From Nitrospirales bacterium (GTDB lineage Bacteria > Nitrospirota > Nitrospiria > Nitrospirales > UBA8639): a stretch of DNA of 64,000 nt. Under the pieces are notes generated by a model. It made no database searches, was not told the DNA's origin, and saw nothing but the letters and a program-made list of their open reading frames with translations. A program made the translations under genes and the position numbers. Each line of letters begins with the position of its first letter. Within the stretch, counting starts at the first letter, position 1. Below are positions 48,072-57,127 of this stretch, piece after piece. The stretch is taken from the NCBI GenBank assembly GCA_021603905.1, contig BQIU01000008.1, positions 24,369 to 88,368 on the forward strand, in the 5' to 3' direction.

Positions 48072-48292
48072 GATTAAAAATTGACGAAGATGCCGATGCG
48101 TTGCATTTGCAACTGGTAGATGTTCCGGTAGAGGAGTCAGAGGAAGTTGCTCCTGGTGTGATCGTCGACTATGATGATTCCAATCACGTCGTGGGTGTTG
48201 AGTTGCTATATTTGTCAAAACGTCCGAACCCAATAAACCTTTCAGACTTTCAATTCGATACCAAGCCAAAGAAGATATCTACCACCTCTTGA
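48068..48292 (+). CDS. DUF2283 protein (antitoxin-like)
   Basis: A 74-residue protein: MRLKIDEDADALHLQLVDVP then GVIVDYDDSNHVVGVELLYL, the DUF2283 signature. It is translationally coupled to the frameshifted DUF4258 gene. In such pairs DUF2283 is taken to be the antitoxin; here it survives intact while its partner looks broken. Confidence 0.85.
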   Translation: MRLKIDEDADALHLQLVDVPVEESEEVAPGVIVDYDDSNHVVGVELLYLSKRPNPINLSDFQFDTKPKKISTTS

Positions 48293-48378
48293 GAAAATTG
48301 CCTTCTCTTTGTTGAATAACCAAGTCTCAGCTATCAGCCCCAACAAAGCAATTAGCCTCTGAAGGGCCAAGTGATTTC

Positions 48379-48541
48379 GCGGCCCGCTTGGCCGAACACC
48401 GCATCAAAAAAGTCGAAGTCCTGGAATACGAAGAACTAGGCATGGAAGCCGTGTGGAAAATTGAAGTCGAAGACTTTTCCCCACTTCATCGTCATCAATC
48501 ACGAGGGCAAGGATTTTTATGCCGACCTGGCTGCACAGTGA
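48379..48541 (+). pseudogene. 3'-end fragment of a class I fumarase gene
   Basis: [20 protein letters not shown] then [13 protein letters not shown] matches the last part of the intact fumarase ([33 protein letters not shown]). A one-base slip at 48476-48482 shifts the frame; after it, [17 protein letters not shown] and a stop can still be read. By eye about 80% nucleotide identity, with many differences synonymous. It lies past the DUF4258/DUF2283 pair in the same orientation. Confidence 0.88.
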
Positions 48542-49223
48542 CCTGCCAGCCTCATTTAGGTTGCGGACTCAAAAAAAGAAAAGATACCGAGTCAATAAAT
48601 TGGGATGAAGTTGTAAATTTCCAATGATTACTTGCTCAAAAGTAAATTCTCAATTTACTGTTTTATGAATGTCTTCTTGGCCTGGAAACATACAAGCCAT
48701 ACGTTTACTTTACCTTATTCTGACAATTTTGAAGTTTCTTAAAAAAGCCTACAGTCACTGATCCTACGCTTGCTCGGGAAGCCTACATAAAGGCTAAAGA
48801 GTCGATATCAGAAAATAGGGCATCAAAGTAGTATTCACCAACCCCCCTCCCCTTACTTATTCGTAACACTGTTGTTTTGAGTGCAAGTCTTCTACTAGGG
48901 CAGAGGATAGGGATCTAGACTTTCATTCAAATTGTCTTCGGAGTTCTTGCTTAGCCTCTTTCCAATCAAGTACCTGATCACTTCCAGATTGAACTCTTTG
49001 TTCCGTTTCTTGAAGAACGGATTCATGCCATGCCGGGGGTTAATTTATTGGTTTTCACTGGAAAGGCCTTCCCAAATTGCTTTCATGCCTCGAAGTTTGT
49101 CTTCATGAGATGACGGCTTATTATTATTTGCGAATGTCTTCACTTTCTTTAAGCATCAGCTACGTTCTATTTCTCACCGTTATTGTCATTGAAAAAAGTT
49201 CGAGGATCTAGGATTCTCTCATT
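48542..49223. other. Gene-free spacer
   Basis: AT-rich, with no gene, RNA or repeat family recognised. Confidence 0.4.
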
Positions 49224-49226
49224 TGT

Positions 49227-49330
49227 AGCTGCGTGATTTCTCCGTCGACGAGTCGTGACTTATTGACCCATTTCGCTTTCTGCTCTCAGAAACCAGGCTG
49301 GGAAAATTAGTGAGCTGATGGTTGCGGAAC
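49227..49330 (-). pseudogene. Possible 3'-end remnant of an SDR gene
   Basis: The minus strand encodes VDGEITQL at 49227-49250, the typical C-terminus of short-chain dehydrogenases; the intact SDR at 51333 ends VDGGMTQL. Upstream, in another frame, SLVSESRKRNGS resembles the SDR stretch before it. The match is short and broken, so this is tentative. Confidence 0.4.
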
Positions 49331-49441
49331 AGGATGCATAATAGGGAAAATGGCAACAGGGCATCGACAAGCTATTGGTGTTATATGCGCGAGGCTTCTT
49401 CTTTTCGGGTAAGTCGACGAACTGTAGGTTAAAAGGTGCGT

Positions 49442-50887
49442 ATGGAGAAACATGGTCGTAATGATCCCTGCCCTTGCGGCAGCGGGAAAAAATACAAAAA
49501 ATGTTGCCTCTCCAAGGAGAGTGCGCCAATTGCCAGTTTAGCCTGGTTGAAAATGCGAAGGACGGAAGGGGAGCTTATCCCGATTCTGCTGAAACATGCC
49601 GACAAATACTATGGGCCAGAAGCGCTTGTGGAGGCATGGGATGAGTTTTCTCTGTGGGACGACGTACCATTGGACCCGAGTTCTCAGCCTGAACTAGACA
49701 CGGCGTTTCTTCCTTGGTTCGTGTTCAACTGGATACCTGACAATGCGGAAATAGAGGAGACAGAACATATTCCTGAAATGCCGGTGGCTCAGCATTATCT
49801 CGAGGCAAAGGGCTCACGACTGGATGAATTTCAACAGTGTTTTATCAAGGAAATCTGTTCACAGGCCTACAGTTTCTTTATGGTCACGGATGTTGAACCA
49901 GGCGAGTCTCTTACGCTACGCGATCTGATTCTTGGTCGGGAGGTGACGGTTCACGAGCGTCAAGCTTCATCTACATTGCCCAAAGCCTCGATTATTTTCA
50001 CACGAATCATCACCATGGATGATGCCTCCATCATGGTGGGCTGTGCGCCCACGGTGATTCCGCCTATCTACCATAGCGATTTCATTGACGTTCGGGAAAA
50101 CCTGGCAGAAAAATTTCCTAATGATGATCAAAGTTTCCTCTTTGAGTATGACATAGAGCTGCGCACCATGTATTACGACATTCGGGAGGAACTCTCTCAC
50201 CCTTCCTTACCTCAACTACACAATACCGATGGTGACTACTTGCAGTTGACCAAGCTTTCCTACACTCTGACATGCACACCGCGTCAGGCTTTAGATGCCC
50301 TTATCACCCTATCAATGATAGAGGACGCTGATGAGTTGGCCCAAGACGGGAACCAGGATGAGCGTGGAGATCTGGTTTCCATTGAGTTTCCTTGGCTGAA
50401 GAAAGGGGGCCAGCAACATGCGAGCTGGGACAACACTGTTATGGGCCACATTGTCATTAACCACGACCAGCTCACCATTGAGGTCAATTCGCAGGAACGG
50501 GCCGATATGATCAAGCAAGAGCTTGAATTCCTCCTAGGCAATCAGGCGATCTTCCGCAACGCGGTGATAGAGTCATCGGAAAAGATGCTTGAGGAAATCG
50601 CTAACCATTCGCCGGATACGAGTTTGAGTGATGAGTCACATAAGGAATTACAGGAAACGCCGGAAGTTCAGGCGCAGTTACAAGAGATGTCAGAACATCA
50701 TTGGCAGACATGGTTGGATACACCACTGCCCGCGCTAAAATCTCAAACTCCACGAGAGGCAGCAAAGACCGAAACCGGCAGGGAACGACTTCAAGTGTTG
50801 TTTTGGCAATTCGAAACACAAAATACATCACTGCAGTCGTTAACCCCTGATGTGGACACATTGCGGCAGGCCTTAGGAATGAAGTAA
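49442..50887 (+). CDS. SEC-C motif protein of unknown function
   Basis: A 481-residue cytosolic protein. The N-terminus GRNDPCPCGSGKKYKKCC is a SEC-C zinc-binding motif, as at the end of SecA and in YecA-like proteins. The remainder is a large acidic domain (PWFVFNWIPDNAEIEE, PGESLTLRDLILGREVTVHE) that I do not recognise beyond a general resemblance to SEC-C-containing hypothetical proteins. ATG 49442 follows AAAAGG; GTG 49436 is less likely. Alone between two SDR 3' ends. Confidence 0.78.
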   Translation: MEKHGRNDPCPCGSGKKYKKCCLSKESAPIASLAWLKMRRTEGELIPILLKHADKYYGPEALVEAWDEFSLWDDVPLDPSSQPELDTAFLPWFVFNWIPDNAEIEETEHIPEMPVAQHYLEAKGSRLDEFQQCFIKEICSQAYSFFMVTDVEPGESLTLRDLILGREVTVHERQASSTLPKASIIFTRIITMDDASIMVGCAPTVIPPIYHSDFIDVRENLAEKFPNDDQSFLFEYDIELRTMYYDIREELSHPSLPQLHNTDGDYLQLTKLSYTLTCTPRQALDALITLSMIEDADELAQDGNQDERGDLVSIEFPWLKKGGQQHASWDNTVMGHIVINHDQLTIEVNSQERADMIKQELEFLLGNQAIFRNAVIESSEKMLEEIANHSPDTSLSDESHKELQETPEVQAQLQEMSEHHWQTWLDTPLPALKSQTPREAAKTETGRERLQVLFWQFETQNTSLQSLTPDVDTLRQALGMK

Positions 50888-51120
50888 TTCGAGATGAATT
50901 TAATTTTGGGGTCAGACTCGATTAAATTATCTGCATCAGCATATAGCTACAGTTCTTGCTGAGTGTTGCTAGGCAGATAATTATTGGTAGGTCAAGTCGC
51001 TAACTCGATACGATCCGTTTGGGGCTGAACTCAATACGGAAATATTCCGTGAAAAGATACGGGTTGTATATGGTTTATTGCTATATAGATTGTTGGTGAT
51101 TCCCCAAAGAAGGAGTGGGT
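50888..51120. other. Spacer with a RAYT-type motif
   Basis: Besides the GGGGTCAGACTCGATT site, nothing is recognised before the vapB remnant. Confidence 0.4.
50907..50921 (+). repeat. Solo copy of the RAYT-associated motif TGGGGTCAGACTCGA
   Basis: Identical over 15 bases to 60014-60028, which lies upstream of the RAYT transposase gene. Here it lies 19 bases after the SEC-C gene stop with no transposase nearby. Confidence 0.75.
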
Positions 51121-51300
51121 ATGGTTGCAAAATCAAAAAAATCACGCTCCAAGTTCCGAACGACCTCCTCGCCTGTGTAATTCGAGCCACTGGGAAGGGG
51201 ATTACCCAGACAATTTGTCAAGGATAGGAACTTGCGTTCTCTAATAGGTAAAGTCAATCTCGAATTGGATTTAAAAAATCCCGGTTGGATTAATGATTGA
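51121..51300 (+). pseudogene. VapB-type antitoxin remnant
   Basis: Joined frames read KKITLQVPNDLLACVIRATG, KGITQTICQG, stop (TAG), ELAFSN, then after a shift GKVNLELDLKNPGWIND and a stop. This matches VapB antitoxins of the KITIQVPxDLL...GxGITETVRQGL type. One nonsense change and frame slips inactivate it. Its end overlaps the vapC-like start. Confidence 0.72.
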
Positions 51301-51335
51301 TTTTGATCCAAGTTCAATGATTGCCTTCCTCTTTA
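51293..51335 (+). pseudogene. Truncated VapC (PIN toxin) start
   Basis: MIDFDPSSMIAFLFRA matches the first strand of PIN-domain toxins (form MIxVDTSSxIAFL), with the first catalytic Asp at position 5. Similarity ends exactly where the stop codon of the opposing SDR gene begins (51333-51335), so the rest of the toxin was lost at that junction. Confidence 0.65.
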
Positions 51336-52085
51336 GAGCTGTGTCATTCCCCCATCGACGGTCAAGTCAATTCCCATGATGTAGGAAGAATCATCTGAGG
51401 CCAAAAACAAGGCAGCTTTGGCGATCTCTTCGGAGGTACCCATGCGTTTCATAGGATTCTCCTTGGCAAATCCACCTTTCACATCTCCAACGGCTTCTTG
51501 AGGAATTCCGACTTTTTCAAAAATCGGAGTATCGATCGGACCCGGAGCGAGGGCATTAACTCGGATTTTGCTTTCATAGAGTTCGCCGGACAAGGTTCTG
51601 GCGAGACTGCGCACGGCGGCTTTGGTGGCAGCGTAGACATTGGTCGAGGGAAATCCTTTTTGATCGGCAATGGACGTATTGAAAATGACCGATGCACCTT
51701 CGTTCAGAAGTGGCAAGGCTATTTGTACATTAAAGAACAGGCCTTTGAAATTCACGTTGACCATGTGATCGAATGTGGCTTCATCCATTGATGTGAAGGG
51801 CCCAAAGGTGGCCACTCCAGCATTGAGGAAAAGCACATCGATCTTCCCAACGTCCTTCTGTATGTAGGCATAGAGTGCTTGAATATCATTCATATTGCCG
51901 GCATCCGAGACAATCCCAGCACTCGTTCCCCCGATCTTTTTGACGGCGTTATCAACGGCTTCTTGCCGGCGGCCCGTGATCACCACGGTCGCTCCTTCAG
52001 TTTGAAAGAGCTTGGCGGTTGCTAACCCTATGCCACTGTTTCCTCCCGTGATGACCGCGACTTTTCCGTCAAGTTTGTTTCCCAT
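51333..52085 (-). CDS. Short-chain dehydrogenase/reductase
   Basis: A 250-residue classical SDR. The cofactor loop is VITGGNSGIGLATA, then LFLNAGVATFGP. The catalytic Ser is in NTSIADQKG, with Tyr and Lys in VYAATKAA. PGPIDTPIF and VDGGMTQL complete the family pattern. An Arg after the first loop (TGRRQ) favours NADP(H). Substrate not predictable. ATG 52085 is preceded by AAAGGAGAG. A vapC fragment on the other strand ends at its stop. Confidence 0.92.
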   Translation of the reverse strand: MGNKLDGKVAVITGGNSGIGLATAKLFQTEGATVVITGRRQEAVDNAVKKIGGTSAGIVSDAGNMNDIQALYAYIQKDVGKIDVLFLNAGVATFGPFTSMDEATFDHMVNVNFKGLFFNVQIALPLLNEGASVIFNTSIADQKGFPSTNVYAATKAAVRSLARTLSGELYESKIRVNALAPGPIDTPIFEKVGIPQEAVGDVKGGFAKENPMKRMGTSEEIAKAALFLASDDSSYIMGIDLTVDGGMTQL

Positions 52086-52352
52086 CGATTCTCTCCTTTT
52101 CTAGGATAGAGGTGTTAATTCTAAAATGTCAGGATCGCAGGTCGCTGTCAACTTTGCTGTGAGGCGCCTAGTTGCTCCTGCTTCCGTTGCCGAAGATTTG
52201 TTTAAGAAGAACCAACTATCTTTAATAATAGGTCATAATGAAGTGGTCGGGCTTGGTTTGATGGTTTTGATGTCTTAGTTTCCCATGAGAATCGCAGTCG
52301 ACCCTTGAAGTAAGATGCGCACTCATTCGCATTTGCCCATCAGGTCCAAAGT

Positions 52353-53378
52353 TTATTTTTTAGGATGAGTTTGATCCTCCCCGGACGCATCCCATAGTCT
52401 TTTCCAGACCCAGCGTAGTACCTGTTCCCAATTGGTGGTCGAGACTCGTCTTTCGCTGGTGATGGGCAAAATTTGTGCTTCACGATTTTCTCCGATATTA
52501 AAGCTAAACGCATAATTTGGCTCCATTCCCATACGTAGATCGGAGATGACAATTAGATTATCTTGCAGCCTGATCCCCCAGAACCCTTGTGTAAACCAAT
52601 GAAGACCTTTGACTGGTTCATGGTCGGTGAGTGTGTCTAAGAAATGTCTGTCACTCAGATAATGTGTGAGTTGCAGATCTGTGGGTCGATTGAGAATCGA
52701 GTAAAATCCTTCTGCGTAGCCATCTTCTTCCATAATCAATACTCTCCAGAGAAGCGAATTGATTGGGGTTGGTTGGACGAGTATCTGTGTATAGGGTATT
52801 TGTTGCGCGGCTAAGCGTTCTTGGACGAAGTGCTCCACATGCCACTTAGCGACGATAGTCCATGATAAATAGAGCGTACTGAGTATGAGGCCCAGTGTGT
52901 TAGCTGTATGCCCCAGTCCCTTCTCTCGACTCAACACGAGTGCGCCGATGACTCCAAGGAGCAGGGGTGTTGTATACAAAGGATCAATGATAAAAATCGT
53001 GGACCACATGATTGGATGATTGGAAAGAGGCCAAAATAGTTGTGTGCCATATGCTGTGAAACTGTCCAGCAGAACATGTGTCGCAAAGGCGAGGTACACC
53101 AAGACCATCCAGGCTCGTATGTGTGCAGCACATTGTGGATGAAGTCGACGAATCATCCACGCCAAACATGGAGTGAGGAGCGCCAAAATGACCAAAGAGT
53201 GAGAAAACGATCGGTGGGAAATAAAAGATGTAACGGGATCATTAAATGGAATGAAGACGTCGAGGTCGGGAATGGTGCCACAGATTCCTCCCCACCAAAT
53301 CGCCTTGTTGCCAACTTTTCTCCCCAGGGTCGCTTCTCCGACTGCAGCCCCGAGTGCCAGTTGGGTAACCGAATCCAT
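52353..53378 (-). CDS. Membrane metal-dependent hydrolase (DUF457/YdjM-like)
   Basis: A 341-residue protein. The N-terminal 190 residues carry the YdjM family pattern: MDSVTQLALGAAVGEATLG, GTIPDLDVFIP, SHRSFSHSLVIL and HVLLDSFTAYGTQLFWPLS, with His and Asp metal ligands among four to five membrane helices. A soluble C-terminal domain of about 130 residues follows. Family members are linked to membrane lipid hydrolysis or stress; the precise reaction is not established. ATG preceded by AAAGGGA. Confidence 0.88.
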   Translation of the reverse strand: MDSVTQLALGAAVGEATLGRKVGNKAIWWGGICGTIPDLDVFIPFNDPVTSFISHRSFSHSLVILALLTPCLAWMIRRLHPQCAAHIRAWMVLVYLAFATHVLLDSFTAYGTQLFWPLSNHPIMWSTIFIIDPLYTTPLLLGVIGALVLSREKGLGHTANTLGLILSTLYLSWTIVAKWHVEHFVQERLAAQQIPYTQILVQPTPINSLLWRVLIMEEDGYAEGFYSILNRPTDLQLTHYLSDRHFLDTLTDHEPVKGLHWFTQGFWGIRLQDNLIVISDLRMGMEPNYAFSFNIGENREAQILPITSERRVSTTNWEQVLRWVWKRLWDASGEDQTHPKK

Positions 53379-53720
53379 ATAAATCCCTTTGTCCTATCAA
53401 GAATCCCCTATATCCCTCTTGAGGGGAATACTGTCACTTGTTCACCATCTTATCAGAGGTTCATTTTCTGTGTGACGTATTCCTATCCAACAGGAAAATA
53501 AGGGAAATTGCCGATGCGGTTAGCCTGCGTTCGTGCCAGTTTGGATTGACTTGTAGACCTGACTGACCTCATTTGCCTACATAGCTATACCCGAAATTAT
53601 CTGATAAATTGGGTGTATCTAATCGTACCTAGTCTGGATCCGTTCGCCTTCCCCCCTCCCAATCCGCGATCCTTTCCAGTCTACGCGACATTCACACCTT
53701 TAATACGGAGGACTCATATC

Positions 53721-54263
53721 ATGTCACTGCATTCATTGGCCATTCGAGTAGCCTGTTGTTCCATTTTCATAGCCGGAACATTGGCGACATCAGTGCAGGC
53801 CGAAACAGCAGAAGACGGTTCAGCGATGACGGTTTCTGACGGGAAAACGGTTTCGATGGAATATACGTTAACGTTGGAAAATAAAGATGTTGTCGATACA
53901 AATGTCGGGAGAGAGCCTTTGAAGTTTACTCAAGGCTCCCACCAAATTATTCCCGGATTAGAAACGGCTCTTGAAGGAATGAAAAAAGGTGATAGTAAGC
54001 AAGTGACGATTGAGCCAAAAGATGCCTATGGAGATCCACAACCGGAAGCGATCCAAGAGGTGCCAATCGACAAAATTCCACCTGAGGCGAGAAAAGTTGG
54101 TGCCACGCTCCAGGGAAAAGATGCACAGGGTGGCGTCGTTCATCCTCGTGTGACGGAGGTGAAAGACCAAGTGGTGGTCTTAGACTTCAATCATCCATTG
54201 GCTGGTAAAACCCTCAATTTTGATGTGAAAATCTTGGATGTCGAACACGAAAGTGCTCCGTAG
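53721..54263 (+). CDS. Exported FKBP-type peptidyl-prolyl isomerase (SlyD-like)
   Basis: A 180-residue protein with a signal peptide ending SVQAE. The domain is SlyD-like: VSMEYTLTLENKDVVDTNVG, FTQGSHQIIPGLETALEGMK, VTIEPKDAYGDPQPEAIQEV, an insert-in-flap region and VVLDFNHPLAGKTLNFDVKI. It should accelerate proline isomerisation and chaperone folding in the periplasm. ATG 53721 follows CGGAGGA. Confidence 0.92.
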   Translation: MSLHSLAIRVACCSIFIAGTLATSVQAETAEDGSAMTVSDGKTVSMEYTLTLENKDVVDTNVGREPLKFTQGSHQIIPGLETALEGMKKGDSKQVTIEPKDAYGDPQPEAIQEVPIDKIPPEARKVGATLQGKDAQGGVVHPRVTEVKDQVVVLDFNHPLAGKTLNFDVKILDVEHESAP

Positions 54264-54284
54264 TTTACTCTCATCGTAGGAAGT

Positions 54285-54315
54285 GAGTCTCGCTTTGAAC
54301 AGCGAGGCTCGCTTT
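54285..54315 (+). terminator. Terminator-like hairpin after the FKBP gene
   Basis: GAGTCTCGCT pairs with AGCGAGGCTC (10 bp, one G-U) around a 6-base loop, 21 bases after the stop. Only a weak T-rich tail (CTTTACAATT) follows. Confidence 0.55.
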
Positions 54316-54395
54316 ACAATTCTCACCCTTCCAATAGAACAACATAAGTAACACTGTGATGGGTATTCCCTAGCTGTTGTCGTTCCTGAATTGTT

Positions 54396-54602
54396 GCTCG
54401 TAGCTGTGCGAAGTAGCGCTACGGAGCACAGGCGCGACGCATATAGCTGTTTCAATAAAATTTCGAACGTCTGTCTGGGATTATTGCGCTAACTTTGACT
54501 CTCATCAATCCAACGGTCATGCTGTCGATTGTTTCAATCAGAGAATTGGAGTTCATGAGCCATTGGATTGTTGAGCTACTGTCAATTTGGTTTCACGATA
54601 TC
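54396..54602. repeat. Cluster of degenerate repeats
   Basis: 54396-54441 carries the REP-like words also seen at 16745-16835 in reverse. 54442-54602 begins TATAGCTGTTTCAATAA and ends AATTTGGTTTCACGATAT, resembling decayed MITE ends. No gene seen in 54316-54665. Confidence 0.45.
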
Positions 54603-54660
54603 TCGTAACATACAGACAAAAAACTTTTTACACGAGATACGAAATACGAGCGACGAAAAA
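54596..54660. repeat. Palindromic ACGAGATACG-type repeat, second copy
   Basis: ATATCTCGTA ... ACGAGATACGAAATACGAGCGAC matches the words and order of 44876-44984. It lies at the 3' side of the minus-strand gene at 54666 and may fold at its transcript end. Confidence 0.65.
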
Positions 54661-54665
54661 CGGCC

Positions 54666-55700
54666 CTATGGTTCGACGGAAATATCGACGAAGGCTGGAA
54701 AACTATCGGCGCCCTGAATGTCTGTAACTCGAAGTTTGAACCGGAATGTTTTGGTATCTTCGACGTACGGTGCAAGAAAGCTGGCTTTCGCTGAATATGG
54801 ATCAAGAAGAGCGACATTACTCCCACCAATTTGCGACCAATAGTACTGAAGCGATCCGCCTTCTGGGTCATAACTGCTCAGGGCATTGAGTTGGACTCGC
54901 GAACCTGATGGCACTGATCGATTCTTCCCGGGGTTTGCTTCGGGAGATTCATTGGGGTCATCTTGTACTTCAACGATGACGGCGAGTGTCGCTTCTTTTC
55001 CTCGGTTCTTTACTGTAATCGTTGTGGTTCCATTACCAACCAATTGCATGAGGCCGTCTGAGTTGATCAACACGACCTTCTCGTTGGACGAATGATAGGT
55101 GGTTCCGGAGGACTGAAGGCGGAGAGGTCGTGTAATGCCGTCAGCAAAAATGCCGATGACTGGAAGCTCGGCGATGGTTCCGAGGAAGTCGACTTTGTCA
55201 TAAACAGTCGCGGCAGCGGCTCGCCCGAAGGCCAGGGGTTTGTTGGTTTCAAAATCGATTTCAACTAACTCGGCTTCCGGCTCGATTGTCAAAAAAACTT
55301 CATCAAAAATTGCCCATTTTTCTTCGTGAAACTGCCCGCCTTTCCTTTCGCCAACGGCGAGTAGACGCAGTTGCCCGACAGCGGTCTCTGGAATTTTGAT
55401 CGTGCCTCCAAAAGGCGGATCGTCTTTTTGCGTGGATGTTCGCGCAAGATTTTCATCGACTGATTCCAGAAGCATGTCTTCATGTTCCCGATACCAATAG
55501 AATTTTGACTGGATGAGGTTGCTGAGATCGTTCGGGTCCAGTCGAACGGTGATGTCTTGCCCTGACTTGAATGTGCTGGAATCTGTGGGCTCCAGAATCG
55601 TAAAGGCTAAGCCGCTCTCTCCAAGAAGCAGGATCATACCGAGGGGAAGGAAAAGGAATTTTAAAACCCAAGGTGATGGATGGTTGTATGGGGTTAACAT
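54666..55700 (-). CDS. Secreted protein with Ig-like domains
   Basis: A 344-residue protein with a signal segment (FLFLPLGMILLLGESGLA). It consists of an N-terminal Ig-like region (FTILEPTDSSTFKSGQDITV), a Big_2-like domain (TYHSSNEKVVLINSDGLMQL then GNGTTTITVKN) and a C-terminal PKD/REJ-like domain (ANPGKNRSVPSGSRVQLNAL, SYDPEGGSLQYYWSQI). Such arrays act as spacers or ligand binders on the cell surface. ATG 55700 follows GGAGAA. Confidence 0.8.
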   Translation of the reverse strand: MLTPYNHPSPWVLKFLFLPLGMILLLGESGLAFTILEPTDSSTFKSGQDITVRLDPNDLSNLIQSKFYWYREHEDMLLESVDENLARTSTQKDDPPFGGTIKIPETAVGQLRLLAVGERKGGQFHEEKWAIFDEVFLTIEPEAELVEIDFETNKPLAFGRAAAATVYDKVDFLGTIAELPVIGIFADGITRPLRLQSSGTTYHSSNEKVVLINSDGLMQLVGNGTTTITVKNRGKEATLAVIVEVQDDPNESPEANPGKNRSVPSGSRVQLNALSSYDPEGGSLQYYWSQIGGSNVALLDPYSAKASFLAPYVEDTKTFRFKLRVTDIQGADSFPAFVDISVEP

Positions 55701-55861
55701 AGGTCATTCTCCGAAAGCTTCATGAATGGAACGGGGGGACGCAGTATCCATTATCCACTTGAAGCTTTTCTCCATATTTTAAATGTTGTGAGTGGGGTTC
55801 ATTTTGTAGCCATTTTATATAGTATTTTCAAGCACTCACACCTCTATTATCAGGGATTGGG

Positions 55862-57037
55862 TTATGGCTCGTCCAGACTCGGTTTTAAAAGAATCGGTCC
55901 ATAGACGATGGCAAACACCACATACGCTCCACTCCAGCATGCTGCCGCGACATTGAGCAAAAAGGGCTCCGGTAGATTGAGGCTTGGTCCGAATACCCGT
56001 AGAATTGCTCCGATGTTGATCAGAAGGTAGATCAGGACGGTTACGACATTCGCCTGTTTGGGCCGACCGGTATGGCCAAGGCTGGCCCTGGTCATGACTG
56101 CTAAGGTCATGACCCCGATTGCTCCGGTCGTGAGCGCGTGCAGAGCATCTTCGATCAACAGCCCAATGCCAAGAGTTGAAATTCCCAAGATGAACAGTGA
56201 GATCGCGAGCCATGCATATCCAATATGAAGAATGCACACAAGTGGTTCAGGCCATGTGACCCATCCTTGCCAGCGTATCAGGCGAACGCTATTGATCGAT
56301 CCTGCTAATACCAATGCAGTGCCAGTCACCAGTGATTCTGGAGAGATAACCCATGCTAATGCGGCGATCCCAACGAGCGCAATCGAGATGCTGTCAATAT
56401 AAGAAAAAGGTGCTGGTCGATTTGATAAGCCATGTTGATCAAAGAAGTCTTCGGTAAAGCTGGGAGTGATACGTCCACCAATCAGCGTAAGGAGCATCAT
56501 CATGAGCGCGAGTGCGATTCTTGCGGCCAGGTCAGTGTTGGTTTGGCTAAGAGCTAATACATGAAAGAGGATATTGGCACTTGCATACAGACTGATGATG
56601 ACCCCTATCGGCAACCGATTCCAGGCTTTAGCTGTCACGATTTCATACCACACAACCCCGGCCACCATAGTCAGAAAGGCGGCATCTGTGATGGCGACAA
56701 AAAGAGGAGAAAACCAGGGTGTGGCGATGGCCACACGACCCAGCAGCCATGCAATCACAAGCAGCATTAATGGGAGACCGCTTATTGGAGAGCGGTCGGT
56801 CCAGTTGGGAATGGCTGTGAGAAGAAATCCTGTGATCACGCAAGGCAGAAACCCAAAGACCATTTCATGTACGTGCCAATCACGGGATGGATAAAGAAAT
56901 TCAATATCAGTTGCACCGGAAAGGATGAGTGCCCAGGCAGGAATGGCGAGGCCGGCAAACAAAGCGGTCAATAAAAAGAACGGTCGAAACCCGTATGACA
57001 AAAGTGCTGTGCCATGGTATGTGGTCGTGTCATTCAT
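55862..57037 (-). CDS. NnrS family membrane protein
   Basis: A 391-residue protein with about twelve membrane helices. NnrS signatures are LSYGFRPFFLLTALFAGLAI and SRDWHVHEMVFGFLPCVITG, then FLLTAIPNW; conserved His and Trp are thought to bind haem and copper. The family is linked to nitrosative stress and denitrification. The frame runs to 57094, but MNDTTTYHGTALLSYG from ATG 57037 is the family start. The haemoglobin gene 1.4 kb away fits an NO-related theme. Confidence 0.9.
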   Translation of the reverse strand: MNDTTTYHGTALLSYGFRPFFLLTALFAGLAIPAWALILSGATDIEFLYPSRDWHVHEMVFGFLPCVITGFLLTAIPNWTDRSPISGLPLMLLVIAWLLGRVAIATPWFSPLFVAITDAAFLTMVAGVVWYEIVTAKAWNRLPIGVIISLYASANILFHVLALSQTNTDLAARIALALMMMLLTLIGGRITPSFTEDFFDQHGLSNRPAPFSYIDSISIALVGIAALAWVISPESLVTGTALVLAGSINSVRLIRWQGWVTWPEPLVCILHIGYAWLAISLFILGISTLGIGLLIEDALHALTTGAIGVMTLAVMTRASLGHTGRPKQANVVTVLIYLLINIGAILRVFGPSLNLPEPFLLNVAAACWSGAYVVFAIVYGPILLKPSLDEP

Positions 57038-57127
57038 GGTGTTTGATTTATTGTGTTGTTGAGTATGATTCTTTCGCCAAACGTCTGCCTGCAAGTAATT
57101 TGGCTGTATAACATGAACATTGGTCGA

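Noticed and set aside
54442..54602. Intact MITE
   Set aside because: Both termini are too diverged and the interior is not alignable; kept only as a degenerate repeat.
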